From Tamlana crocina (lineage in GTDB: Bacteria; Bacteroidota; Bacteroidia; Flavobacteriales; Flavobacteriaceae): a stretch of 64,000 nt of DNA. The number at the start of each line of letters is the position of its first letter. Position 1 is the first letter of the stretch. The notes under the pieces were generated by a model that was not told the DNA's origin, searched no databases, and saw only the letters and a list, made by a program, of their open reading frames with translations. Made by a program: the position numbers and the translations under genes. Shown here piece after piece: positions 26,331 to 32,666 of this stretch. Location: assembly GCA_040429635.1 (NCBI GenBank), contig CP158972.1:1002001-1066000 (forward strand). The letters are read 5' to 3'.

Positions 26331-26735
26331 TTAGAACATGAATACATCTTCCAATTGTTGAGTATATTTAACTATACCAATTTCTGTTCCATTTGGGGTT
26401 TCAATGGCAAAATGTCTTTCTCCCTAAGGTTTGTCTCTTAAATCTACCTTTATTTCAGCTCTCTTGGTTTTTATTTTTTCATATATTTTGTCAACACCGT
26501 CAGCCTTAATAGTTAGGTGCATTCCTTCTCCTCGAAAAGGTTTATGAAAAAAAGGTTGTTGAGTTGGGTGATTTGGTAAAAGAAAACTCAATGTATCTTT
26601 TCTATTAGGTGTTTTAAGAAGAAGATAAAATTCATTTTCAAATTTGATTTTAAACTCTAAGTTCTCCTTATAAAATGCCTTTGTTTCTGAGAGTTTTGTA
26701 GTCAATATTCCAGCGTTTAATCTCATAGCTGCCAA
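26331..26735 (-). pseudogene. VOC/glyoxalase-like protein with in-frame amber codon
   Basis: The frame starting at 26735 reads as a vicinal-oxygen-chelate domain protein (RLNAGILTTKLSETKAFY, GMHLTIKADGVDKIYEKI) but meets TAG at 26426-26424 after DKP. Beyond it, in the same frame, the family C-terminus continues as GERHFAIETPNGTEIGIVKY and ends at a TAA at 26333-26331, for 135 codons in all. The usual motif at this place is D-x-PWG, so the amber codon occupies the Trp codon and one base change TGG to TAG explains it. The truncated 103-residue product would lack the last beta strand and a metal-ligand region. It may be a fresh pseudogene, a sequencing error or a readthrough case. Confidence 0.8.
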
Positions 26736-26754
26736 TTTATATTTTGTTTTAGAA

Positions 26755-27132
26755 TTAATAAGATTCCATTATTACAGCATTAAATTCACCTGATGAATGC
26801 CTTAGCGCTTTTAATGTTTTATAATCTTTAGAATCGTACCATTCATTAGCCTGTTCTAAACTAGGAAATTTAATCATTACCAAAGATTTGGGTTTCCATT
26901 GGCCTTCTAGGGTTTTTGGTTTTCCTGCAACAATGTATTTTCCACCAAATTTCTCTACAATAGTGGACACGCTTTTCTTATACGTATCAAATTTTACAGA
27001 ATCTGTAATTTTTACGTTTTCGAATAAACAATACACAGGTTTTGCTTTTTTTGAGGTGCATGAAGCTGACATTATCATAGTACTTATAGCTAATAGGACG
27101 AAAAGGAAGTGGAATATAGTTCTTAAATTCAT
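26755..27132 (-). CDS. DUF1330-like lipoprotein
   Basis: A 125-residue protein with an N-terminal signal peptide and lipobox (SASC, Cys25), followed by a ferredoxin-like alpha/beta domain resembling DUF1330/dimeric barrel proteins (FDTYKKSVSTIVEKFGGKY, VMIKFPSLEQANEWYDS). Such domains are usually cytoplasmic, so a lipidated version is uncommon. Function unknown. It lies within the minus-strand operon between the FMN reductase and the VOC gene, 27 and 19 bases away. Confidence 0.72.
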   Translation of the reverse strand: MNLRTIFHFLFVLLAISTMIMSASCTSKKAKPVYCLFENVKITDSVKFDTYKKSVSTIVEKFGGKYIVAGKPKTLEGQWKPKSLVMIKFPSLEQANEWYDSKDYKTLKALRHSSGEFNAVIMESY

Positions 27133-27159
27133 GAAATATAGTTTTTGATTATCGCTATC

Positions 27160-27699
27160 CTATTTATCATTCAAAACTTTTTCAAATAAATGGATTTTAT
27201 CAATCAATTCTAGTTTTAATTCGATATTAGTAATTTGATTTTCTAAAAAAGTATCATAGAAGTTAGGTAATGAAAAAACTTCAATTACATTACCTCCTAA
27301 AAACGGAAAATAGGTTTTGGCAGATTCTAAAACAATGGTTCCACCTCTAGCACCTGGAGAAGTTGCCAAAAGCAATATGGGTTTATCTTTCCATACTTTG
27401 ATATCAATTCTGGACATCCAGTCTAGGGCGTTTTTGAAAGCGACCGTGTAAGAACCATTATGTTCTGCTAATGCTATAACTAACCCATCTACACTTTCTA
27501 TTTGTTTACTTAGTTTTACTGCATTCTCAGGAATTCCATGTGCCGTTTCGTAATCAATTCCATAAAGCGGTAATTCAAAATCATTTAAATCTATACTGTT
27601 TACCTCTGCATTTTCAATTTTGTTAGCCGCATGAATAGCCAGCGTCTTATTTATGGAGTTTTTACTATTACTTCCTCCTAATGCTATTATTTTTTTCAT
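27160..27699 (-). CDS. NADPH-dependent FMN reductase family protein
   Basis: Flavodoxin-fold oxidoreductase of 179 residues, using FMN and NAD(P)H. The phosphate-binding loop GGSNSKNSINKTLA is at residues 8-21 and the active-site segment AEHNGSYTVAFKNALDWMS at about 97-115; TSPGARGG follows. Members reduce free flavin, quinones, azo dyes or chromate. The start is one base from the DoxX stop, so it is tightly coupled with DoxX. Probable role in redox or electrophile stress; substrate unknown. Confidence 0.85.
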   Translation of the reverse strand: MKKIIALGGSNSKNSINKTLAIHAANKIENAEVNSIDLNDFELPLYGIDYETAHGIPENAVKLSKQIESVDGLVIALAEHNGSYTVAFKNALDWMSRIDIKVWKDKPILLLATSPGARGGTIVLESAKTYFPFLGGNVIEVFSLPNFYDTFLENQITNIELKLELIDKIHLFEKVLNDK

Positions 27700-27700
27700 C

Positions 27701-28156
27701 TTATTTTTTGTTTAAGTATTTTAAAATTTGATTGTCTACTGAAAGTTTACCGGCACCATTTATTACCGCAGTAATTGCTAATCCAATAATTAGGAGCGAG
27801 TATTCATAGCCTTCTCCTTTTTGAGCACCAAACCAATTCATAAAAAATCCATGCTCAAATTGTGCTGTAAAAATGATCCCTATGAATAAAAATACTATAG
27901 CTAATGACCAAACTCTGGTAGCACAACCTAGGATTAAGAAAATTGCCCCAAAAAACTCTATTATGATAACCAAAAAGGCTATGATTGATGGAAGTTGCAT
28001 TTGATGGGTTAAAGCATCCATAGTTGCGGTATATCCATACCCGCCAAATAGCCCCAACATTTTTTGTGCACCATGAGGAAATAAGACTAAACCTAGTGTT
28101 AAACGAGAAATTAATTGCCCCCAATTTTCATTTGTTTTTAAAATTTTACGTATCAT
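27701..28156 (-). CDS. DoxX-family membrane protein
   Basis: The 151-residue protein has four hydrophobic helices, at about residues 16-35, 54-78, 80-104 and 120-140, and the DoxX signature RLTLGLVLFPHGAQKMLGLFGG. DoxX-type proteins are often linked to quinone or thiol redox enzymes, which fits the adjoining FMN reductase. Inner membrane. Inferred to be part of a redox-stress operon under the Crp-type regulator upstream. Confidence 0.85.
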   Translation of the reverse strand: MIRKILKTNENWGQLISRLTLGLVLFPHGAQKMLGLFGGYGYTATMDALTHQMQLPSIIAFLVIIIEFFGAIFLILGCATRVWSLAIVFLFIGIIFTAQFEHGFFMNWFGAQKGEGYEYSLLIIGLAITAVINGAGKLSVDNQILKYLNKK

Positions 28157-28164
28157 TTTTATGT

Positions 28165-28818
28165 TTATTTGTTAATGAATATTTTTCTAACAAAAAGCCC
28201 TATCGAGGTTTTTGTAATTGGTGTTTTGCCGTATTGGTCAAAATCAACAGCTAAACCAAATTGTGTTGACTTCAAGGAAAGTCCTGTTCTTACTTGCTGA
28301 AAACTTCTTGCGTGTGTTGAAAATTTATCCCAGTGGGTAAGCATTAGAACACTAAATAATGTGTTCCAATCGTTTTTTAAAGGTTGAAGAAATTGCATTT
28401 GAAGGAACAACTCTCCATTAATAAAATTAGTTAACTCCATATGAGCGATAGAAGGAATAGCAGCTATCGAAAAACGTTTTGTTTTTGTAGAAAAGAATAC
28501 AGAGATTCTTTCAGAAAAACCTGCAACACTATTATAATATAGAGAAGGACCTATAGCAAAGGATTTACTAAAATTCCAAAGCGCAGTTGTTTGCACACCC
28601 AGCTCATCAAAAACTTCATTTTCTTTTTCATGATACTTTTGAAAAAAAGCCAAAGTTGCTATGGAAAATATTTTCTTATCGTCTATTGGTCGAATTGAGA
28701 AAGAAGTAAAATCGGTTTTCGCAATTCCAGAAGCAAATTCTAATTGTGCGATTTGGGCGCATATCTTTTGACTAAAAATCAAAAGAAAGAGCATTAAAAT
28801 AGCATTTGTTTTTTTCAT
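28165..28818 (-). CDS. Exported protein, probably outer-membrane, unknown
   Basis: Unrecognised 217-residue protein with a signal peptide (cleaved at KICA-Q) and alternating amphipathic strands consistent with a small beta-barrel; it ends in FVRKIFINK, without the usual terminal aromatic. It is the first structural gene after the Crp-type regulator, 53 bases downstream of it and 8 bases before doxX. No function is assigned. Confidence 0.6.
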   Translation of the reverse strand: MKKTNAILMLFLLIFSQKICAQIAQLEFASGIAKTDFTSFSIRPIDDKKIFSIATLAFFQKYHEKENEVFDELGVQTTALWNFSKSFAIGPSLYYNSVAGFSERISVFFSTKTKRFSIAAIPSIAHMELTNFINGELFLQMQFLQPLKNDWNTLFSVLMLTHWDKFSTHARSFQQVRTGLSLKSTQFGLAVDFDQYGKTPITKTSIGLFVRKIFINK

Positions 28819-28819
28819 C

Positions 28820-28843
28820 CTACAAAGAACATGCTACTTGTAG
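28820..28843. promoter_or_regulatory. Possible operator: inverted repeat in front of the redox operon
   Basis: CTACAA (28820-28825) and TTGTAG (28838-28843) form a dyad with a 12-base centre between the regulator gene and its downstream neighbour. The half-site is compatible with a Crp/Fnr-type site but was found by eye only. Confidence 0.3.
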
Positions 28844-28871
28844 TAGAGAAAAATAATGTACATTAAGAAAA

Positions 28872-29453
28872 TTACATCGAGGCCATTTTTTTTCGCAATA
28901 CACTCAAAAATTCTGGAGTAACCCCTAAGTATGCAGCAATGTTTTTTTGAGAAATTCGATGAATTAAAGTTGGATATTTTTTTATAAAATTATGAAAACG
29001 CTCTTCGGCGTTTAATGAAATGTTCTGGTCAGATTGTTGGATGTATGACACCAAGGACCTTTGATATAAGATTCTATAAAAACGCTCAAATTTTGGTATT
29101 TTTTCAAACAGTAAATCAAAATTTTCTTTTGACATTAATAGCACTTCAGAATCTTCAAGTGCTTGTATAAAATAATTCCCTGGTTTTTGGGTTAAGAAAC
29201 TTGCCATATCTCCAGACCACCAATCTTTAATAGCAAACATAGATATGTGTTCAGAACCACTATCGTCTATTTTATAGATTTTTAGGCAGCCTTTGGTGGT
29301 AAAATAATCATACCGTGCAATTTCTCCTTGTCTTAGTAAAAACTCTTTTTTCTTGAGTTTTTTCTCTGTCAACAACGAGGTGTATAAAGCTTGTTCTTCT
29401 GTGTTTAAATCTATAAACCGACTAATGTTTTTTAATATTAATTGGTAGTTCAT
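28872..29453 (-). CDS. Crp/Fnr-family transcriptional regulator
   Basis: A 193-residue regulator with an N-terminal cNMP-binding-like beta-roll (about 10-120, with LLRQGEIARYDYFTTKGCLK) and a C-terminal helix-turn-helix (about 150-187, ISQKNIAAYLGVTPEFLSV). No FNR-type cysteine cluster is present, so it is not an iron-sulfur oxygen sensor; the ligand is unknown. It is the first gene of a minus-strand run of seven genes with short gaps, so it most likely regulates the DoxX/FMN-reductase operon behind it. Confidence 0.87.
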   Translation of the reverse strand: MNYQLILKNISRFIDLNTEEQALYTSLLTEKKLKKKEFLLRQGEIARYDYFTTKGCLKIYKIDDSGSEHISMFAIKDWWSGDMASFLTQKPGNYFIQALEDSEVLLMSKENFDLLFEKIPKFERFYRILYQRSLVSYIQQSDQNISLNAEERFHNFIKKYPTLIHRISQKNIAAYLGVTPEFLSVLRKKMASM

Positions 29454-29623
29454 TATTAATTTTATGGTCGATTTGAACTTTTATATTTTCTAACATAGCT
29501 CTTCCTTTATTAAAGAACTCTAATGTCAAATATGGTTAATTTTTTTTAACTTTAAAATTATGTAGCCTTTATTCAGGACGGGTAAAAATGACGCACACAG
29601 GTCTCGTTATGTTTCCGTTGCGT

Positions 29624-29693
29624 GAAAATCCGCGAGGATTTTCCGCCGTAAACCGAAGATAGCAAATTTGCGAGGACTTTCCGAAAGGAAAGT
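29624..29693. repeat. Pair of short hairpins with GNRA loops
   Basis: GAAAATCC-GCGA-GGATTTTC (29624-29643) and ACTTTCC-GAAA-GGAAAGT (29676-29693) are two perfect hairpins, 32 bases apart, with tetraloops of the very stable GNRA kind. They lie between the regulator gene and the PH-domain gene, and no gene explains them. Confidence 0.75.
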
Positions 29694-29716
29694 TAGAATT
29701 AATGAACTATAGACGG

Positions 29717-29726
29717 TGTTAGCACA
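29717..29726 (+). repeat. Left inverted repeat of PH-domain cassette
   Basis: TGTTAGCACA; its exact reverse complement TGTGCTAACA is at 30289-30298. The stop codon of the enclosed gene lies inside this repeat. Confidence 0.65.
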
Positions 29727-30285
29727 CGTTTTTATTTTCTTTGTAATTCAATTTTTGGCTGTAAACTTTTCTAACATTAGGTATCAAATCCAACTGTGGA
29801 TTTACTTTCACACCAGGCCACCAATTCATTCCATTTCCCCAAATCATAATTGGGTTCTTTGGTCCAAAGGAAATAGTTCCACTCCCATCATTCTTTTCAG
29901 AATATTCAATATCAGACAAAGTTTTAATGTTTAGAGATTTTACTTTTTTAGATGTAATTCCAGATTTGATTATTATTCTATTTTCTGTCAGTCCGTAAGT
30001 AGTATTTTCACGTTGTTTAGAGTCAATTATGAATCTGCCGAAAACAAAAATCAGTCCGACAATTACAAACGGAATTCCAAACAAAGCAAATATTCCAGCT
30101 TGGGAAGCCATTATTACCCAAAAAATTGCAAATCCGCACCATAGAACACTAAAAGGGATTAAAAATATGTCTGCTTGTCTGAATATAATTCTACTTTTCG
30201 GTTTACCAGTCCCCAATAGATTTTCGTCATTCTCAAGATGTGGTCTTAGTTCAGATTGTAAATTTTGTCTCACAATTTTTGTCAA
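29719..30285 (-). CDS. Membrane protein with bacterial PH-like domain
   Basis: The 188-residue protein has two close membrane segments (about 43-62 and 65-88) followed by a bacterial PH/DUF304-like domain (TTYGLTENRIIIKSGI, SLNIKTLSDIEYSEK). It has no catalytic motif; these proteins are thought to work as membrane scaffolds. The gene is framed by a 10-base inverted repeat and its stop codon is in the left one, so gene and repeats look like one transposable or cassette unit. AT-rich like the rest of this block. Confidence 0.72.
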   Translation of the reverse strand: MTKIVRQNLQSELRPHLENDENLLGTGKPKSRIIFRQADIFLIPFSVLWCGFAIFWVIMASQAGIFALFGIPFVIVGLIFVFGRFIIDSKQRENTTYGLTENRIIIKSGITSKKVKSLNIKTLSDIEYSEKNDGSGTISFGPKNPIMIWGNGMNWWPGVKVNPQLDLIPNVRKVYSQKLNYKENKNVC

Positions 30286-30288
30286 ATC

Positions 30289-30325
30289 TGTGCTAACAAT
30301 TGGCTAAAACCAATTGCGTTTAGCT
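30289..30325 (-). repeat. Right inverted repeat with attC-like imperfect hairpin
   Basis: TGTGCTAACA (30289-30298) overlaps a larger imperfect palindrome: CAATTGG (30297-30303), loop CTAAAA, CCAATTG (30310-30316), flanked by GCTAA and TTTAGC. The shape recalls integron attC sites, but the core sequences do not match the classical consensus. Confidence 0.45.
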
Positions 30326-30383
30326 CCATTCTATTTGTTCCGGCAGTAGTTAAAAAACATTACGAAATTAGAATTATATAATG

Positions 30384-30532
30384 AAGAGGCGGTTTTTAAA
30401 AGTAATAAATTAACGTAATGGGGGAGGTGTGACGTTGTAATCTCATTATCAGAGACTAGAATTTTAAAGATTTCAACCTCGCTTTTGTAGTCGCTCCTCG
30501 GAATGACGACCTTACTTTTTAAACCGCCTCTT
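30384..30532. mobile_element. MITE-like element with 21-base inverted ends
   Basis: AAGAGGCGGTTT-TTAAAAGTAA at the left (30384-30405) and its near-exact reverse complement at the right (30512-30532) enclose about 105 bases without a gene. The interior carries GTCATTCCGAGGAGCGAC (minus strand), a repeat motif of the window's palindrome family. The element lies between the PH-domain gene and metK and has no transposase. Confidence 0.65.
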
Positions 30533-30553
30533 AAACTTTATGAGCATTGGGAT

Positions 30554-31807
30554 TTAGAGCCCAAATGCTTTTTTAATGGTATCAACGTAATCCAGTTTTT
30601 CCCAAGTAAACAGTTCCACATCCAAAGTGATGCTTTCGCCATTAGGTTGCGAAAAGGTTTTGGAGACGGTTTCGTTTGTGCGCCCCATGTGGCCGTAAGC
30701 AGCGGTTTCGCTGTACATAGGTGAACGCAGTTTTAAACGCTCCTCAATAGCAAACGGACGCATATCGAAAATTTCAGATACTTTTTTGGCAATATCGCCA
30801 TTGCTCAAATCCACTTTGCTGGTGCCGTAAGTGTCGATAAAAATTCCCATAGGCTCTACCACGCCAATAGCGTAACTTACTTGAACCAAAACTTCATCGG
30901 CCACACCGGCAGCCACCAAGTTTTTGGCAATGTGGCGCGTAGCGTAAGCGGCACTTCTATCTACTTTACTCGGGTCTTTTCCAGAGAATGCACCCCCACC
31001 GTGGGCCCCTTTTCCGCCGTAAGTATCCACAATAATTTTACGTCCGGTTAACCCGGTATCGCCATGCGGACCGCCAATTACGAATTTCCCCGTGGGGTTG
31101 ATGTGGTATTTTATATCGCTGTTGAATAACTTTTGAATGCCTTCGGGTAACTTGGCAACCACACGCGGAATTAAAATCTCCACAATATCTTTTCTGATTT
31201 TTGCCAACATGGTCTCATCATCGGCAAAATCGTCGTGTTGTGTAGACACCACAATCGCATCGATGCGCTGTGGTACGTTATCATCACTATATTCAATGGT
31301 TACCTGGCTTTTGCTATCGGGACGTAAATAGGTGATGTCCTTATTTTCGCGACGCAACGCCGAAAGTTCCTTTAAAATCCTATGTGACAAATCTAAAGCC
31401 AAAGGCATGTAATTTTCGGTTTCGTTGGTGGCGTAACCAAACATCATCCCTTGGTCGCCGGCACCTTGTTCTTCCTTGCTACCGCGATCTACCCCTTGGT
31501 TAATGTCTTCCGATTGCTCGTGGATGGCCGAAAATACCCCGCACGAATTGCCATCAAACATATATTCGCCTTTGGTGTAGCCAATACTGTTAATGGTATC
31601 CCTCGCAATTTTTTGAACATCTAAATAGGTGGTCGATTTTACCTCTCCAGCAAGTACTACCTGCCCTGTGGTTACCAAGGTTTCGCAGGCTACTTTCGAG
31701 TCGGTATCGAAAGCTAAAAAGTTATCGATTAACGCATCGCTAATTTGGTCTGCTATTTTGTCTGGATGCCCTTCAGAAACACTTTCCGAAGTGAATAAAT
31801 AAGCCAT
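30554..31807 (-). CDS. metK: S-adenosylmethionine synthetase
   Basis: Makes S-adenosylmethionine from methionine and ATP. I use the ATG at 31807 ([20 protein letters not shown], 417 aa); an upstream in-frame ATG at 31936 lies in a repeat region and gives a non-homologous extension. Motifs are [18 protein letters not shown]-type loop here as [12 protein letters not shown], and [19 protein letters not shown]. It is monocistronic with a -7 box 160 bases upstream. Confidence 0.97.
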   Translation of the reverse strand: MAYLFTSESVSEGHPDKIADQISDALIDNFLAFDTDSKVACETLVTTGQVVLAGEVKSTTYLDVQKIARDTINSIGYTKGEYMFDGNSCGVFSAIHEQSEDINQGVDRGSKEEQGAGDQGMMFGYATNETENYMPLALDLSHRILKELSALRRENKDITYLRPDSKSQVTIEYSDDNVPQRIDAIVVSTQHDDFADDETMLAKIRKDIVEILIPRVVAKLPEGIQKLFNSDIKYHINPTGKFVIGGPHGDTGLTGRKIIVDTYGGKGAHGGGAFSGKDPSKVDRSAAYATRHIAKNLVAAGVADEVLVQVSYAIGVVEPMGIFIDTYGTSKVDLSNGDIAKKVSEIFDMRPFAIEERLKLRSPMYSETAAYGHMGRTNETVSKTFSQPNGESITLDVELFTWEKLDYVDTIKKAFGL

Positions 31808-31877
31808 AATATTGTATTTTATTGCAAGATTTGACGGAAAACGTCGAAGGAAGTTCGCACTGCCTTTAGCATTTTTC

Positions 31878-31904
31878 ATGCCGTACTTGATACGGCATCT
31901 CATC
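31878..31904. repeat. Interspersed palindrome GATGC..GCAT in metK leader
   Basis: ATGCCGTA, loop CTTGA, TACGGCAT. A second copy with the same frame but different arm bases (GATGCTGAATCGAGTTCAGC) is at about 32167-32186. Such palindromes recur in flavobacterial intergenic DNA. Confidence 0.6.
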
Positions 31905-31970
31905 TTCGAAATTATCGAATCTGAAAGAGGTTGCAATCAGTCAAATCTTTCCTCTGTTTTTTTGATTGGG

Positions 31971-31978
31971 CAAAAGTA
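31971..31978 (-). promoter_or_regulatory. Predicted -7 box for metK
   Basis: The minus strand reads TACTTTTG, matching TANNTTTG. It would give a 5' leader of about 155 bases that contains the palindrome at 31878. No -33 TTG was found. Confidence 0.4.
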
Positions 31979-32096
31979 TAAAAATTAAGTAAAACCGTTG
32001 TTAAAATTTTTCTTAAAAGGTGAAGCGATGTTTGTTTGGGTGGATTTGGCCGTTGTGAGTTGTAAAAACTCCTAAAATTGGTACTTAACTCAAAGT

Positions 32097-32130
32097 TGTC
32101 ACACTGAGCGGAGTCGAAGTGTTATTTCAG
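32097..32130. repeat. Interspersed repeat, TGTCACACTGAGCG type
   Basis: TGTCACACTGAGCG followed by GAGTCGAAGTGTTATTTCAG; closely matches the copies at 59588-59627, 54782-54806 and 61676-61702. GTCACACTG-type start and TCGAAGTGTT end are partly complementary. Confidence 0.75.
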
Positions 32131-32252
32131 AATTTAATTATAAAATGAAGGTTTATTGGCAACATGGGATGCTGAATCGAGTTCAGCATGACGAAAACGA
32201 CGTGTTATGAAGAAAAGTAAACATTCAATTTTAAGGATTTCTTTTCAAAAAA

Positions 32253-32283
32253 TTGGCTGTTACATTTTATTTGTAAATATTTG
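32253..32283 (+). promoter_or_regulatory. Possible promoter of the ilv leader
   Basis: TTG (32253-32255), 20-base spacer, AATATTTG (32276-32283), one mismatch from TANNTTTG. Transcription would start just before the leader ATG at 32295. Confidence 0.4.
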
Positions 32284-32294
32284 TACTTCCAAAA

Positions 32295-32360
32295 ATGAGA
32301 AAACACGTTTTAAATATGGTCATTTCTACAGTCGGTGTCGTTATTGCGCATCGAAAGTAG
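32295..32360 (+). CDS. ilv operon leader peptide
   Basis: A 21-codon frame, MRKHVLNMVISTVGVVIAHRK, ends at TAG 32358-32360. Eight of its 21 residues are branched-chain amino acids (Val 5, Ile 2, Leu 1), clustered at positions 5-17, and it lies about 310 bases upstream of ilvD. It is followed within 30 bases by an intrinsic terminator. This is the arrangement of ribosome-mediated attenuation: starvation for Val/Ile/Leu would stall the ribosome before the stop codon. There is no Shine-Dalgarno sequence, which is normal here. The leader is inferred from sequence and is too short for ordinary gene prediction. Confidence 0.75.
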   Translation: MRKHVLNMVISTVGVVIAHRK

Positions 32361-32398
32361 GGCTGGTTTAATTAAACGAAAATATAAATTAAAGCCTT
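32359..32398 (+). promoter_or_regulatory. Possible antiterminator pairing in the ilv leader
   Basis: AGGGCT (32359-32364), overlapping the leader stop codon, can pair with AGCCTT (32393-32398), the left arm of the terminator. A ribosome at the stop would cover the first segment and let the terminator form; a ribosome stalled at the Val/Ile codons would leave it free. Confidence 0.5.
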
Positions 32399-32419
32399 CC
32401 CAAATGTGAGGGCTTTTTT
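32391..32419 (+). terminator. ilv attenuator terminator
   Basis: AAAGCCTTC (32391-32399) pairs with GAGGGCTTT (32408-32416) with one wobble pair, followed by a run of T. It lies 30 bases after the leader stop and 248 bases before ilvD. Confidence 0.8.
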
Positions 32420-32666
32420 AATGCAATTTTTTTTCATTTTGGGCATCATAAAAATATTGCGTTAAACACCTGACAAACAGTTGTTTGAGTTTGTTTTCTG
32501 TGTTGTGGATTTAACCTGTAAATACAATACGGGGGTAAGATAAAGCAGCAATAAATTAATTTCGAAAACTGTTTAAGTGGGTTTTGTTGAAATTTTTGAA
32601 AAACCCTTAAAAATTTTAGAATATATCACTAATTCACGATTAAAATAAGAATTATTCATAATAAAA
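32420..32666. other. Long untranslated stretch between attenuator and ilvD
   Basis: About 250 bases without a gene. I see only a weak pair GGGTTTT/AAAAACCC at about 32579-32612 and no second leader or promoter match. It may be part of the ilv 5' untranslated region. Confidence 0.4.

Larger units (their letters stand above)
31808..32294. other. Gene-free repeat-rich gap between metK and the ilv leader
   Basis: No gene is visible. From left to right: a 10-base inverted pair AAGATTTGAC (31826-31835)/GTCAAATCTT (31940-31949) around a palindrome ATGCCGTA..TACGGCAT; the metK -7 box (31971-31978); a TGTCACACTGAGCGGAGTCGAAG repeat (32097-32119, split here as TGTCACACTGAG and CGGAGTCGAAG); a second palindrome of the same GATGC-..-GCATGA type (about 32167-32192); and the putative ilv promoter. 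Confidence 0.6.

Noticed and set aside
29717-30325. Classical integron attC cassette
   Set aside because: The hairpin is attC-like in shape only; the core sites do not match the consensus and no integrase is present.
31808-31936. metK start at 31936
   Set aside because: The added 43 residues lie in a palindromic repeat region and have no counterpart in Met[16 protein letters not shown] at 31807 fits.
31808-31970. SAM riboswitch in front of metK
   Set aside because: No SAM-I or SAM-II core motif seen; the structure is explained by interspersed palindromes.
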